From Phenylobacterium sp. (GTDB lineage: Bacteria; Pseudomonadota; Alphaproteobacteria; Caulobacterales; Caulobacteraceae): 37,928 bases of DNA. Within the stretch, counting starts at the first letter, position 1, and each line of letters begins with the position of its first letter. The translations under genes and the position numbers were made by a program. The stretch covers positions 1 through 37,928 of the forward strand of contig NZ_JAUXZW010000002.1 in the NCBI RefSeq assembly GCF_030693805.1. Reading direction: 5' to 3'. Below, in pieces: positions 6,937-15,305 of this stretch. The notes beneath the pieces were generated by a model, which had not been told where the DNA came from, did no database searches, and saw nothing but the letters and a program-made list of their open reading frames with translations.

Positions 6937-7881
6937 GTGCGATACCGACTGCCTTCCCTTAACGCCTTGCGGGCGTTCGAGACCGCTGGGCGGCGCGGCA
7001 GCGTCACGGGCGCGGCGGAGGAACTTGGCGTCACGCCCGGCGCGGTGAGCCGTCATATCGGCATGCTCGAGGCGCACTTCGGCGTCCGGCTGCTGCTGCG
7101 GCATGGCCGCGGCGTGTCGCTGACCGCGAAGGGCCAGACCTATTTCGAGGAGGTGGTGCGCGCCTTCGACGGCCTTGACCGCGCCAGCAACGACCTCGCC
7201 GGACCTGGCTCGACGGGCGTGCTGTTCGTCAGCCTCTACACGACGCTGACGACCGAATGGCTGGCCTCGCGTCTCGATCGGTTCCGTCAGCGCCATCCGG
7301 AGGTCGATCTGCGGCTCACGGTCACCGTCGAGCGGGTGGATTTCGACAACGAGGAAGTCGACCTCAGCATCATCGCCGGGTCCTTTCGGCGGCCGGACCT
7401 GCAGGAGGACGCGCTATTTCGGTCTTCCTTCTTCCCGGTGTGCTCCCCCCTGCTGCTGGAGCGCGAGGTTCCGCTGAAGACGCCTCTGGACCTCAGCCGC
7501 CACACCCTGCTCTACGCGGACCGGGAACTGGAGATGTGGCGCGCCTGGTGCAGAGGTGCGGATATCCCGCCGCTCGACATGCGCAACGGCCTGCGCTTCG
7601 ACAACCTCAGCCTGACCTACCAGGCGGCGCGGGCCGGCGGCGGTGTGGCGCTGGGCCACCCCTTCTTCCTGGTCGACGACCTGGCCTCAGGACGGCTGGT
7701 GGCGCCGTTCAAGCTGGCGACTGATTCCTTCACCTTCCACGTCGTCTATCCAAAGGCGCGCGCCAACGCGCCCGCACTGATCGCCTTCCGCGAATGGCTG
7801 GTGCAGGAAGTCGCGACCAGCAACGCCGTCGCCCGTGCGCTGATGGCCGACTTCGAGGTGATGTCGGCCGCCTTCGAATAG
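6937..7881 (+). CDS. LysR-family transcriptional regulator (GcvA-like)
   Basis: A 314-residue LysR regulator. The winged-helix DNA-binding domain covers about 5-64 (LNALRAFETAGRRGSVTGAA, then ELGVTPGAVSRHI as the recognition helix), and the substrate-binding domain about 92-300. The LPSLNALRAFE start and the GcvA-type core (DLSIIAG, SPLLLE, GGGVALG) place it in the GcvA branch. The start is GTG 6937; the ribosome binding site is weak. The gene converges on the minus-strand hydratase and FAD-dehydrogenase genes, 15 bases from the hydratase stop. Identical palindromes before its own start and before the FAD gene point to self-control and control of that unit. The inducer is unknown. Confidence 0.9.
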   Translation: MRYRLPSLNALRAFETAGRRGSVTGAAEELGVTPGAVSRHIGMLEAHFGVRLLLRHGRGVSLTAKGQTYFEEVVRAFDGLDRASNDLAGPGSTGVLFVSLYTTLTTEWLASRLDRFRQRHPEVDLRLTVTVERVDFDNEEVDLSIIAGSFRRPDLQEDALFRSSFFPVCSPLLLEREVPLKTPLDLSRHTLLYADRELEMWRAWCRGADIPPLDMRNGLRFDNLSLTYQAARAGGGVALGHPFFLVDDLASGRLVAPFKLATDSFTFHVVYPKARANAPALIAFREWLVQEVATSNAVARALMADFEVMSAAFE

Positions 7882-7896
7882 CGGTCGCCGCGACGC

Positions 7897-8697
7897 TCAG
7901 GCGCTCACCGGCTGCGGCGCACGGCGCGCCTGCAGAGCCTGCATCGCTTCTGCGAAGTCGTCGCTGGCCGCACACGCCGCCACACGACTCCGTTCGGCCT
8001 GCATCTGCTGCTCGAAGTCATTGACTGCGGAATCCCGCAGCAGAGCCTTGGCCTGTCGCAGGGCGAAGGGTGCGCCGCGCAGCAACTTCGCGACGATCTC
8101 TCCAGTCTTGGTCTCCAGATCCGCGTCGTCGGTCAGCCAGTTTGCGATGCCGAAGCGTTCTGCGTCGGCGGCGCTCAGCACATCGCCGACCAGGCACATC
8201 TCCAACGCCTTCGAGGGGCCGATCCGGCGCGGCAGCAGCCAGGATTCCCCGTGGTCGGTCACGTGTCCCAACTTCACGTTGTTCAGCAGGAACTTCGACG
8301 TCCGCGAGGCGACCACCAGGTCGGCGGCCAGCACGAACTGCATGCCCAGGCCGATGACATAGCCGCGCGCACTGGCGATCACCGGCTGCGGCAGGTTTAG
8401 CCACGCCCGCAGCAACGGCTGGATGGTGGTGTCGAGGGCGCGTTCGAAGCCCGCGGCGCGGTCCTGCGGCGTGGACTGGCCGTTCTGAGACAGGGCGCCG
8501 ACGTCGGCGCCGGAACAGAAGTCGCCGCCGGCGGCGCGGACCACCACGACCTCGGCGGCTTTCTCATGCTCCAGCCGTCCCAGGATCTCGAGCAGACCCT
8601 TCATCATCTCCTGGGTGAAGGCGTTCTTCTTCTCGGGACGATCGATGGTGATCCAGCCGACGCGATCGGCGATATGCAGGGTGACCTGGTCGCTCAT
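7897..8697 (-). CDS. Enoyl-CoA hydratase/isomerase family protein
   Basis: A 266-residue crotonase-fold protein. Visible are the N-terminal strand ending in ITIDRPEKKNAF, the first oxyanion-hole segment (AAGGDFCSGADVGAL), the second (SARGYVIGLGMQFVLAADLVVA) and a C-terminal helical region. It would hydrate or isomerise an acyl-CoA in a beta-oxidation-type pathway. The usual acidic residue after GHVTDHGE is present, but I cannot decide the exact reaction. The start ATG 8697 follows AAAGGA; an upstream GTG-type extension to 8715 is less likely. It is downstream of a decayed acyl-CoA ligase tail and the FAD dehydrogenase on the same strand, so probably part of one transcript. Confidence 0.88.
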   Translation of the reverse strand: MSDQVTLHIADRVGWITIDRPEKKNAFTQEMMKGLLEILGRLEHEKAAEVVVVRAAGGDFCSGADVGALSQNGQSTPQDRAAGFERALDTTIQPLLRAWLNLPQPVIASARGYVIGLGMQFVLAADLVVASRTSKFLLNNVKLGHVTDHGESWLLPRRIGPSKALEMCLVGDVLSAADAERFGIANWLTDDADLETKTGEIVAKLLRGAPFALRQAKALLRDSAVNDFEQQMQAERSRVAACAASDDFAEAMQALQARRAPQPVSA

Positions 8698-8711
8698 GGC
8701 AGTCCTTTCGT

Positions 8712-8871
8712 TCACGCGGTCGTCGGCGCGGGTTGATAGGCGTTTTGCAGGTCGCGCTTCACGACCTTGCCGTTTGGGTGCGCGGCAAGGCGTCGATCAA
8801 GCGTAGGTCGGAGAGAAGCTCGGTGGTGGACATGCAATGCTCCTCGATGTCGGGCTGGTCGCCCTCGGGCT
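8712..8871 (-). pseudogene. Acyl-CoA ligase (AMP-binding) C-terminal remnant
   Basis: On the minus strand, one frame reads PEGDQPDIEEHC then LRLIDALPRT, and after a one-base shift near 8774-8780 it reads PNGKVVKRDLQNAY before a stop at 8712. This is the C-terminal subdomain of acyl-CoA ligases, including the A10 motif with its catalytic lysine (PNGK). The rest of the enzyme is missing. The remnant starts where the FAD-dehydrogenase gene ends, and the last dozen residues of that protein may even be read from ligase DNA. I infer a deletion that removed most of a ligase gene between the dehydrogenase and the hydratase. A short open frame MSTTELLSDL from 8834 is probably not a functional gene. 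Confidence 0.55.
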
Positions 8872-10308
8872 TCAGGCGCTGGCCAACGATGTGGCGCGGA
8901 CCACGCTCGCCGCGGCGCGCTGGCCGGCGCGGCGGCCGGTGATCGCCGAGCGCGAGAGCGCCGAACCGCTGAGGTACAGGGCGCCGTAGAAACCGCCGGC
9001 CGTCTCGCCAACCGCATACAGCCCCTCGATCGGGTCCCCGAACTGATCGGTCACCACCATGTCCGGGTTCACCGTCACGCCGCCGTAGGTCGAGGTGATC
9101 GCGTTGCCGGTGGCGGCGATGTAGTAGGGCGCAACGTCCACGGTCATCAGCTCGCCCTTGGCGTTCTGGTTCACCTTGCGGCCGAATTGGCTGTCGACGC
9201 CGCTCTCCCGCGCATCCTTGTTGTACTGGTCGACGCTGGCCTCGACCTTGGCGGGATCCAGGTTCATCGCGCGTGCGAGATCCGCGATGGTCGAGGCTGT
9301 GCGGATGTAGCCGTTGGCCAGCGCGTCCTTGAAGTTGTTGACGCTGGTGTCGGCGCCGGAGCCGTCCATCACCTTCTGGTCGAAGATCTGAAAGCCCAGG
9401 CCGTCGGGCTGCTTCATGCCGATGCCGCTCAGCACCTTGTAGCTCTGAGCCTCGTTGACGAACCGCTCGCCGTTCTTGTTGACCATGATCGCTCCGGCCG
9501 CGAAGGCGAAGATCAAGGGTGGGTAGTCGTCGTCCCCGGCCGGCTCGGGATAGTTGCGCAAGGCCCCGCCGTAGGAGCCGCTGACATAGCCCAGGTCGGC
9601 GTGCCCCGCGCCTAGCGCGGTCGCCATCACCAAGCCGTCGCCGGTGTTCGCGATGCCGCCGTGTTTGACCGCGTCGGCCAGTTCCGGCGCGTAGGTCTGC
9701 AGCAGCTTGCGGCTGCGCGAGAAACCGCCGGTGGCCAGGATCACGCCGCGCGAGACCTCGATATCCAGCGACTTACCGCCGTGGGTCACCGTCACGCGAT
9801 TGACCCGCCCGGCGGCGTTGCGGTGCAGGCGCGTCGCCGCGGCCTTCGCGGCGTAGCGTAGCCTCGGGGTCTTCAGCGCGGCTTCGAACATCGCCGTGAC
9901 CGCCCGGCCGGTCCCGGTGAGATGGGCGCGGGTGAAGCTGCGGATGCCTAGGTCGCCCAGGCTGAACTTGACGCCGTGGTCGCGCATGAACTCATAGGTG
10001 GCGAGCTGGTCCTCGACATAGACGTTGACCAGGGCGGGATCGTTCTTGTGCTGGCCGCTTTCCAGGAAGTCGTTGCGCAGAGCCTCCAGGCTGTCGCCGG
10101 TCATGCCGGCGGCCTCCTGCAGGTCGGTGCCGACGAAGGTGAACGCCCCACCGGCGTAGGACGAGCTGCCGCCGGGCTGATCGGCCTTTTCCAGCAGCAG
10201 GACGTCCGCGCCGGCCTCCGCCGCGGTGATCGCTGCACAGAGGCCCGCCATCCCGGCGCCCAGCACAAGCACGTCGGTCTTAGTGGGCAAAGCGTCAGCC
10301 TGGCTCAT
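8872..10308 (-). CDS. FAD-dependent oxidoreductase (fumarate reductase / 3-ketosteroid dehydrogenase-like)
   Basis: A 478-residue flavoprotein. The Rossmann dinucleotide motif is GAGMAG (17-22), followed by LLLEK and GGSSSYAGGAF. The flavin domain resumes at the C-terminus (GLYAVGETAGGFYGALYLSG, then SALSRSAITGRRAG). Between them is the substrate-capping domain of the fumarate reductase / flavocytochrome c / 3-ketosteroid dehydrogenase superfamily. It lacks an N-terminal heme domain and signal peptide, so it is probably cytoplasmic and desaturates or reduces a ring or acyl substrate that I cannot name. ATG 10308 follows GGAGACG. A LysR-type palindrome overlaps its predicted -35 region at 10444-10458. 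The extreme C-terminus may be altered by a neighbouring deletion. Confidence 0.85.
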   Translation of the reverse strand: MSQADALPTKTDVLVLGAGMAGLCAAITAAEAGADVLLLEKADQPGGSSSYAGGAFTFVGTDLQEAAGMTGDSLEALRNDFLESGQHKNDPALVNVYVEDQLATYEFMRDHGVKFSLGDLGIRSFTRAHLTGTGRAVTAMFEAALKTPRLRYAAKAAATRLHRNAAGRVNRVTVTHGGKSLDIEVSRGVILATGGFSRSRKLLQTYAPELADAVKHGGIANTGDGLVMATALGAGHADLGYVSGSYGGALRNYPEPAGDDDYPPLIFAFAAGAIMVNKNGERFVNEAQSYKVLSGIGMKQPDGLGFQIFDQKVMDGSGADTSVNNFKDALANGYIRTASTIADLARAMNLDPAKVEASVDQYNKDARESGVDSQFGRKVNQNAKGELMTVDVAPYYIAATGNAITSTYGGVTVNPDMVVTDQFGDPIEGLYAVGETAGGFYGALYLSGSALSRSAITGRRAGQRAAASVVRATSLASA

Positions 10309-10422
10309 GGTCGTCTCCGGTCCCTGGGGCTCGTCGGGCGGCGGGCCGCCCGGACGCGCGCGGAGAGGCGTTCCGCGCCCGATGCCGTGGACGTTAGCAT
10401 CCGGCCTCGGCGGCCTGAAAAG

Positions 10423-10458
10423 ATAATAACCGCAAGCACCTGATTGAGGAAAACTCAA
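10423..10458 (-). promoter_or_regulatory. Predicted LysR-controlled promoter of the FAD-dehydrogenase unit
   Basis: The perfect palindrome TTGAG-GAAAA-CTCAA is at 10444-10458 and has the same arms and spacing as the site before the LysR gene. On the minus strand, TATTAT (10428-10423) lies 15 bases after it and could be the -10 element, so the palindrome covers the -35 position. The FAD gene starts 114 bases further on. Confidence 0.55.
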
Positions 10459-10495
10459 GTCCGGCGCGGAGCGCTGCTGGCCGTCGCTCGCGGTC

Positions 10496-11521
10496 TTAAG
10501 ACGCCGCGGCGCTGGTCATCTTGAAGATGCCCTGGGCGTTGCCGCTGTCGAAGCTGAGGTCGAGTTTCCCGCTGCCCGGGACGCGCTCGCGCTGGATGAA
10601 CTCGAAGAACGAGCCCGGTGTCGGCTGTTCGACATGGCGTCCGGCGGCGTCGACGAACACGCGCACGATCGGGTCGGCGCGATAGGCGGTCTGGCGAATC
10701 CGGCCGGTGGCCGAGACCTCGATGGTCTCCTTCATGGGCCGGCCCATGTCGCGTTGGGCGCCCGCCAGCGCCTCCACGGAGGACACCCGGTCGGTGGCGT
10801 GGTTGAAAGCGTTTCCCTCTGTGGCGATCCAGGCCATCTCGGCCGACTCGGCCAGCACGACCTCGTAGTCGGCGCGCGCCGGCGCAGGGTGCTGGCGGGC
10901 GAAGCAGGCGACCATCTTTGGCAGCAGGGCGCAGGCGTCCGCGAACGACAGCCGTCCGGCCTTCGACAACGCTTCAAGGCGGGCGCGGTCCGCGTCGTCC
11001 AGCGGATCGACCGAACCCTGGGTGATCCGCGCCGTCGCGGCCTGGAACGCCGGCGAGAAGCGCTCGACGTGCAGTTCGCTGAGGAAGAATTGCGGCACGG
11101 TCTCGGGGAAATCGGCGTGGGCGTAGGAGCGGCCGGTCATGCCCAGGCGGTCCAGGGGATAGACCTCGTTGCAGAAATAGCCGAGCGGCAGCAGGATCCG
11201 AGTGAGGGCGGCTTCGCCCGACGGCAGCGATCCCATGCCCGCCAGTTCCACCGTGCGCAGCGCCCCGTGGTCGAACACGAGCTGGCGGCCAGCCGCGCTC
11301 AGGTCCTGCATGTAGAGCCGGGCCGTCGGCACGCGATCGAGCAGGTCTTTCAGCAACAGGATGTTCAGCGCCTGGGCGAGCACGGCGCGCGAAACGTCGG
11401 TGTCGTTCGCCTCGGCGAAAGCCGGGTCGAGCTGGATCTGATCCACCAGCGCGGAGACCTCCGGCGCCGGATCCACCGATCGCAGCAGGCGCCGAAGAAC
11501 GGTGTCGCGCACCTCTTGCAT
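10496..11521 (-). CDS. DUF1338 protein, 2-oxoadipate dioxygenase/decarboxylase family
   Basis: A 341-residue protein of the DUF1338 family. Members such as bacterial HglS are Fe(II) enzymes that convert 2-oxoadipate to 2-hydroxyglutarate in lysine breakdown. The metal and substrate residues appear as H85 and R89 (DHGALR, spaced like the known His and Arg), SELHVERFS further on, and a Glu in WIATEGNAFNHATDR. The family segments GRSYAHADFPETVPQ and ATGRIRQTAYRADP are also present. I start at ATG 11521, which follows GGGAG; the longer open frame to 11704 reads through the divergent promoter region. It is divergent from the porin gene and probably has its own promoter. No lysine-pathway partner is seen nearby, so the substrate is inferred from the family. 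Confidence 0.85.
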   Translation of the reverse strand: MQEVRDTVLRRLLRSVDPAPEVSALVDQIQLDPAFAEANDTDVSRAVLAQALNILLLKDLLDRVPTARLYMQDLSAAGRQLVFDHGALRTVELAGMGSLPSGEAALTRILLPLGYFCNEVYPLDRLGMTGRSYAHADFPETVPQFFLSELHVERFSPAFQAATARITQGSVDPLDDADRARLEALSKAGRLSFADACALLPKMVACFARQHPAPARADYEVVLAESAEMAWIATEGNAFNHATDRVSSVEALAGAQRDMGRPMKETIEVSATGRIRQTAYRADPIVRVFVDAAGRHVEQPTPGSFFEFIQRERVPGSGKLDLSFDSGNAQGIFKMTSAAAS

Positions 11522-11555
11522 GATCTCACTCCCTGCGTACCGGCCGCAGACTAGG

Positions 11556-11579
11556 GCTTTTGCGGCCCATGGCAAAAGC
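11556..11579. promoter_or_regulatory. Dyad in the divergent promoter region
   Basis: GCTTTTGC (11556-11563) and GCAAAAGC (11572-11579) form a perfect 8-bp inverted repeat with 8 bases between. It lies 35 bases upstream of the DUF1338 start and about 145 bases upstream of the porin start, so it could be an operator for one or both. No regulator is assigned. Confidence 0.4.
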
Positions 11580-11724
11580 GCTCGGCGGCGTCCGCGCTTA
11601 ATGATCGATAGACGAAAAGCCGAAATCAGGCCGTTGATTGGCGATCGCCCTCGATCTGAAGTGGCGCGCCGGCGGCCGCAAGAACTGGACCTCGTCATAG
11701 TCAAGCAGGTCAGGGAGGGGCGGA

Positions 11725-13167
11725 ATGCGTGGATCTATGACGCTTGCCGTACTGCGGAGCGTCGGGCTGGCGTGGTTCGTGGCCGCCGTGGTCGTCGCAG
11801 GACCCGTCGCGGCGCAGACCGCTCCGCCTGCGGGCGCCGGGCTCTCGCCTCAGGCCGAGGCGGCGCTGCGGACCCTCCGCTATCATCGCGAGGATGAGGA
11901 CTGGCGCTGGCTGAAGCGCGGCGCGCGCACGCCGGACGCGTGGGATCGGTTTGAATACATCCCCCTGGGGAATGGCGCGTCGCTGTCGATCGGCGCCGAC
12001 CTGCGCGCCTATTATGAGGGCTTTCGCAACGAGAACTTCGGGGTGGGCCTCGCCGAGAACCGGTACTTCCAGAACCGCGCCCTGGTGCACGCCAACCTGC
12101 GGATCAACGACAACCTGCGCATCTTCACCCAGTTGCAGAGCGAGGGCGTCACCAATCGCAAGGGTGGGCCGCGCCGGACCATCGACCGCAACGACCTCGA
12201 CGTGAACCAGGCCTTCGTGGAGACCGCGGTTCCCGGCGGCGTGCTGCGGCTTGGACGTCAGGAATTGCGGCTGGGGGTCGGCCGGATCCTGTCGACCCGC
12301 GACGGCGTGCTCAATGTCCGCCAGCCGCTGGACGGCGCGCGCCTGATCCTCAGGAACAAGGCCGGCCGCCTGGACGCCTTCGTCTTCCATCAGGTGCTGA
12401 CCACGCCTGACGCTTTCGACGATCGCTCGAAGGGCCAGCCGTATTGGTGGGGCGTGCAGGCCCAGCGCGCTCAGCCGACTCCGCGCGACCTGGGCGTCGA
12501 GCTTTACCTGCTCGGCTATGACGCCCAGCGCGCCACCTACTACGACGGCGGCGTGGGGCAGGAGCGGCGGCGTACGCTCGGCGGACGGGTGTTCATCAAC
12601 CGCGACGGCTGGGACAGCGACGCCGAGGCCAATTACCAGTTCGGGACGTTCCGCGGGAACCGCATCGAAGCATGGTCGGCGGACTGGGAGGCCGGCTACA
12701 CCTTCCGCGATCGGCCATGGAAGCCACGGCTGGGCTGGGCGTTCACCGCCAACAGCGGCGACAAGGCGATCGGCGATGGCGAGCTCAATTCCTTTCGCCC
12801 GTTCGTGGCGCGCCACCCCTGGGGCCAGCTTGCGCCGTTCGGCCTGACCAACATCGAGGGCGTCCAGGCGGTGGCGAATCTCCAGCCGCGCTCGAACCTG
12901 CGCCTGACCGCGCGGCGCTACTGGGTGCGTCGCCAGCAGGACGCGGAAGGGATCTACGCCGGCGGCTATGCGCCGCTGCGGCCTGGCTCACCCGCCCAAA
13001 GCCGCGACATCGGATCCCAGACCGAGCTCGCGGCCGAATACGACGTCACCCGTCATCTGAAGTTGTCGCTGTTCCTGACGCACGTCGAGGCCGGCCGCTA
13101 CATTCGGCAGGGGCCCGGCGGCAAGGACATCGATTACACCGCCGCGATACTTCAGTACCGCTTCTGA
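11725..13167 (+). CDS. Alginate-export-family outer-membrane porin
   Basis: A 480-residue predicted outer-membrane beta-barrel. A signal peptide occupies about 1-31 (hydrophobic stretch ending AAQT). The barrel has alternating strands and the features of the alginate-export family, such as LSIGADLRAYYEGFRNENF, NRALVHANLRINDNLRIFTQ, LRLGRQELRLG and a terminal aromatic residue (LQYRF). Such porins move anionic or aromatic compounds across the outer membrane, and many family members are not involved in alginate. ATG 11725 follows a strong GGAGGGG. It is the first of three plus-strand envelope genes (porin, TonB-dependent receptor, exported globin), 103 bases before the next. Confidence 0.88.
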   Translation: MRGSMTLAVLRSVGLAWFVAAVVVAGPVAAQTAPPAGAGLSPQAEAALRTLRYHREDEDWRWLKRGARTPDAWDRFEYIPLGNGASLSIGADLRAYYEGFRNENFGVGLAENRYFQNRALVHANLRINDNLRIFTQLQSEGVTNRKGGPRRTIDRNDLDVNQAFVETAVPGGVLRLGRQELRLGVGRILSTRDGVLNVRQPLDGARLILRNKAGRLDAFVFHQVLTTPDAFDDRSKGQPYWWGVQAQRAQPTPRDLGVELYLLGYDAQRATYYDGGVGQERRRTLGGRVFINRDGWDSDAEANYQFGTFRGNRIEAWSADWEAGYTFRDRPWKPRLGWAFTANSGDKAIGDGELNSFRPFVARHPWGQLAPFGLTNIEGVQAVANLQPRSNLRLTARRYWVRRQQDAEGIYAGGYAPLRPGSPAQSRDIGSQTELAAEYDVTRHLKLSLFLTHVEAGRYIRQGPGGKDIDYTAAILQYRF

Positions 13168-13270
13168 TCAATTCGGCGCCGCGCACAGTTGTGCAAACAC
13201 GCGGGTTGGTGTCTCAGTCTCCGTTCATGATAGGTCCGACCAATAAGAGTCGGGCGGGGGACGGGACGGG

Positions 13271-15211
13271 ATGCGGGCACTTACATTGGCACTGGCGATC
13301 GCCGCCGCCGGCGCGGGATCGCAGGCGCAGGCCCAGCAGCGCGCCCAGGAGAACGCCACGCGATCGGCCGACGACGCCTTCGGCGTGCAGGTCGGCAACG
13401 ACCGCATCGGCCTCTACAGCGACCGCGACACCCGCGGCTTCAGCCCACTGGCGGCCGGCAACGCGCGCATCGAGGGGATGTTCTTCGACACCCGCGGCAT
13501 GGTCACGCGCGTGCTGGCCAACACCACCATCCGGGTCGGCCTGACCGCCCAGAGCTATCCGTTCCCGGCGCCAACGGGCATCGTCGACTACGCCTTGAGG
13601 CCGCTGCCGGAGCGCGCGTCGTTCTCCAGCGTGCTGCAAGGAGGGCCCAACACCAGTTACGACATCGAGCTCGACGGCCAGCTGCCGATCGTCGAGGGCA
13701 AGTTCGGGATCGCCGGCGGGCTGATGTATCGCAATGACGTGCTGGTCCCGAGCGATCAGCTCAACACCCGTGCGGCGGGTCTTGTCGCCCGTTGGCGGCC
13801 TGCGGACGGCACGGAGATCATGCTGTTCTATGGCTATGCGGCGATCCAGCACGACCGGTTCAATCCGCTGGTGTTCACCTCCGGGCCGTTCCTGCCGCCG
13901 GACGTCAAGCCCACCTACTTCGGCCAGCGATGGGCGGTATCCAACGCCTGGAACCGCGCTTACGGCCTGCGGGCGCACAGACAGTTTGACGAGCACTGGC
14001 GGCTGGACACGGGCGTGTTCCACCAGAACATTCCCAACAAGGGACAGATCGCCGACCTCTACCTGAACACCGATCAGAACGGCGTCGCCGGACAGCACCT
14101 CGTCACCAACGAATTACCCGTGCAAGGCCCAGGCGTCTCGGGTGAGGTGCGGCTGAGCGGCGTCTACGTCGGCGATCGGGCCCGTCAGACCCTGCATCTC
14201 ATGGCGAGGGCGCGCAGTTCGGAGCGCAACTTCGGCGGCACGGCGAACGCGATCATCGCGCCGCTGGTGATCGGCCAGCGTGTCGACCTGCCGCAGCCGG
14301 TGTGGAACTACGGCCGGTCATCGCAGGACGAGGTCCGGCAATGGACGGTCGGCGCCCAGTACCAGTTCGCCTGGCGCGGCCTTGGCGAAGCGACCCTCGG
14401 CGTCCAGCAGATCGACTACGAGAAGACCGTCACCCCGCCCACCGGTGCGCCGACCGTCACGGTCGACAAGCCTCTGTTCTACAACGGGTCGGTGGCCTTC
14501 ACCCTGACCAAGCGGCTGGCCGCCTACGCGAGCTTCACGCAAGGACTCGAGGAGGTGCCGCTGGCGCCCGAGAACGCGTCCAACGCCCAGGAGGCGCCGC
14601 CGGCCATCCACACCGAGCAGTACGACTTCGGCTTCCGCTATGCGATCACCCCGCAGCTGCGCCTGGTGGTCGGCTACTTCAATGTGCAGAAGCCGTACTT
14701 CAACGTCGACCCGACGAGGGTCTACCGGTCGCTCGGGCAGGAAATCCACAAGGGCTACGAGATCTCGCTGGCCGGCAAGCTGACCGACCGTCTGAACGTG
14801 GTGGCCGGCGCGGTCCTGCAAAAGCCCGAGGTCACCGGCGAAGGCGTCGCCGCGGGCCTCATCGGACCCAAACCGGTGAGCCAGGCCGAGACCAACGTCC
14901 GCTTCAACCTCGACTACCGCACGGCGTGGATCGAGGGGCTGTCGGTCGATGCGGCCTTCGCCTACACCGGCGAGCGTGCGGCGACGGCGCGCGCCTTCGC
15001 CCAACTGGGCGGCAAGCAACTCGACGCCGAGGCTTTCGCCACCCTCGACCTGGGTTTCCGCTACCGCTTCAAGATCAGGGGCAATCCCTCGACCTTCAGA
15101 GCCCAGGCGCTCAACGTGTTCGACGATTTCGCCTGGCGCGTCTATCCGTCCGGCGCGTTCTATCTGGCGCCGGGGCGCGCCTATATGATGAGCCTAGCGA
15201 CAGACTTCTAG
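13271..15211 (+). CDS. TonB-dependent receptor with a shortened plug
   Basis: A 646-residue outer-membrane receptor. The signal peptide is about 1-22 (ending AQAQQ). The plug is only about 100 residues: GFSPLAAGNARIEGMFFD corresponds to the usual RGF-RIDG region, and PTGIVDYALRP to the plug end. About 500 residues of beta-barrel follow, ending with NVFDDFAWRVYPSGAFYLAP and a terminal Phe. I see no secretin/TonB N-terminal extension and no obvious TonB box. It would take up a ligand (siderophore or carbon substrate) with energy from TonB. A weak dyad, GCACA-GT-TGTGC, lies at 13183-13194 before it. Start ATG 13271 has a GGGACGGG upstream. The ligand is unknown. Confidence 0.85.
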   Translation: MRALTLALAIAAAGAGSQAQAQQRAQENATRSADDAFGVQVGNDRIGLYSDRDTRGFSPLAAGNARIEGMFFDTRGMVTRVLANTTIRVGLTAQSYPFPAPTGIVDYALRPLPERASFSSVLQGGPNTSYDIELDGQLPIVEGKFGIAGGLMYRNDVLVPSDQLNTRAAGLVARWRPADGTEIMLFYGYAAIQHDRFNPLVFTSGPFLPPDVKPTYFGQRWAVSNAWNRAYGLRAHRQFDEHWRLDTGVFHQNIPNKGQIADLYLNTDQNGVAGQHLVTNELPVQGPGVSGEVRLSGVYVGDRARQTLHLMARARSSERNFGGTANAIIAPLVIGQRVDLPQPVWNYGRSSQDEVRQWTVGAQYQFAWRGLGEATLGVQQIDYEKTVTPPTGAPTVTVDKPLFYNGSVAFTLTKRLAAYASFTQGLEEVPLAPENASNAQEAPPAIHTEQYDFGFRYAITPQLRLVVGYFNVQKPYFNVDPTRVYRSLGQEIHKGYEISLAGKLTDRLNVVAGAVLQKPEVTGEGVAAGLIGPKPVSQAETNVRFNLDYRTAWIEGLSVDAAFAYTGERAATARAFAQLGGKQLDAEAFATLDLGFRYRFKIRGNPSTFRAQALNVFDDFAWRVYPSGAFYLAPGRAYMMSLATDF

Positions 15212-15305
15212 GGGCGCCGTCTTGGGCCCGCCTGTCCGTTGCGATCCGTGGACGCGTTCAGGGACCAGCGCGGCCTCCACATCTCTCTGCAAGCGGGGTT
15301 CTGAC

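Noticed and set aside
10634-11554. Long plus-strand frame of 306 codons opposite the DUF1338 gene
   Set aside because: Antisense to a gene with clear family motifs; His/Arg/Gly-rich translation with no domain.
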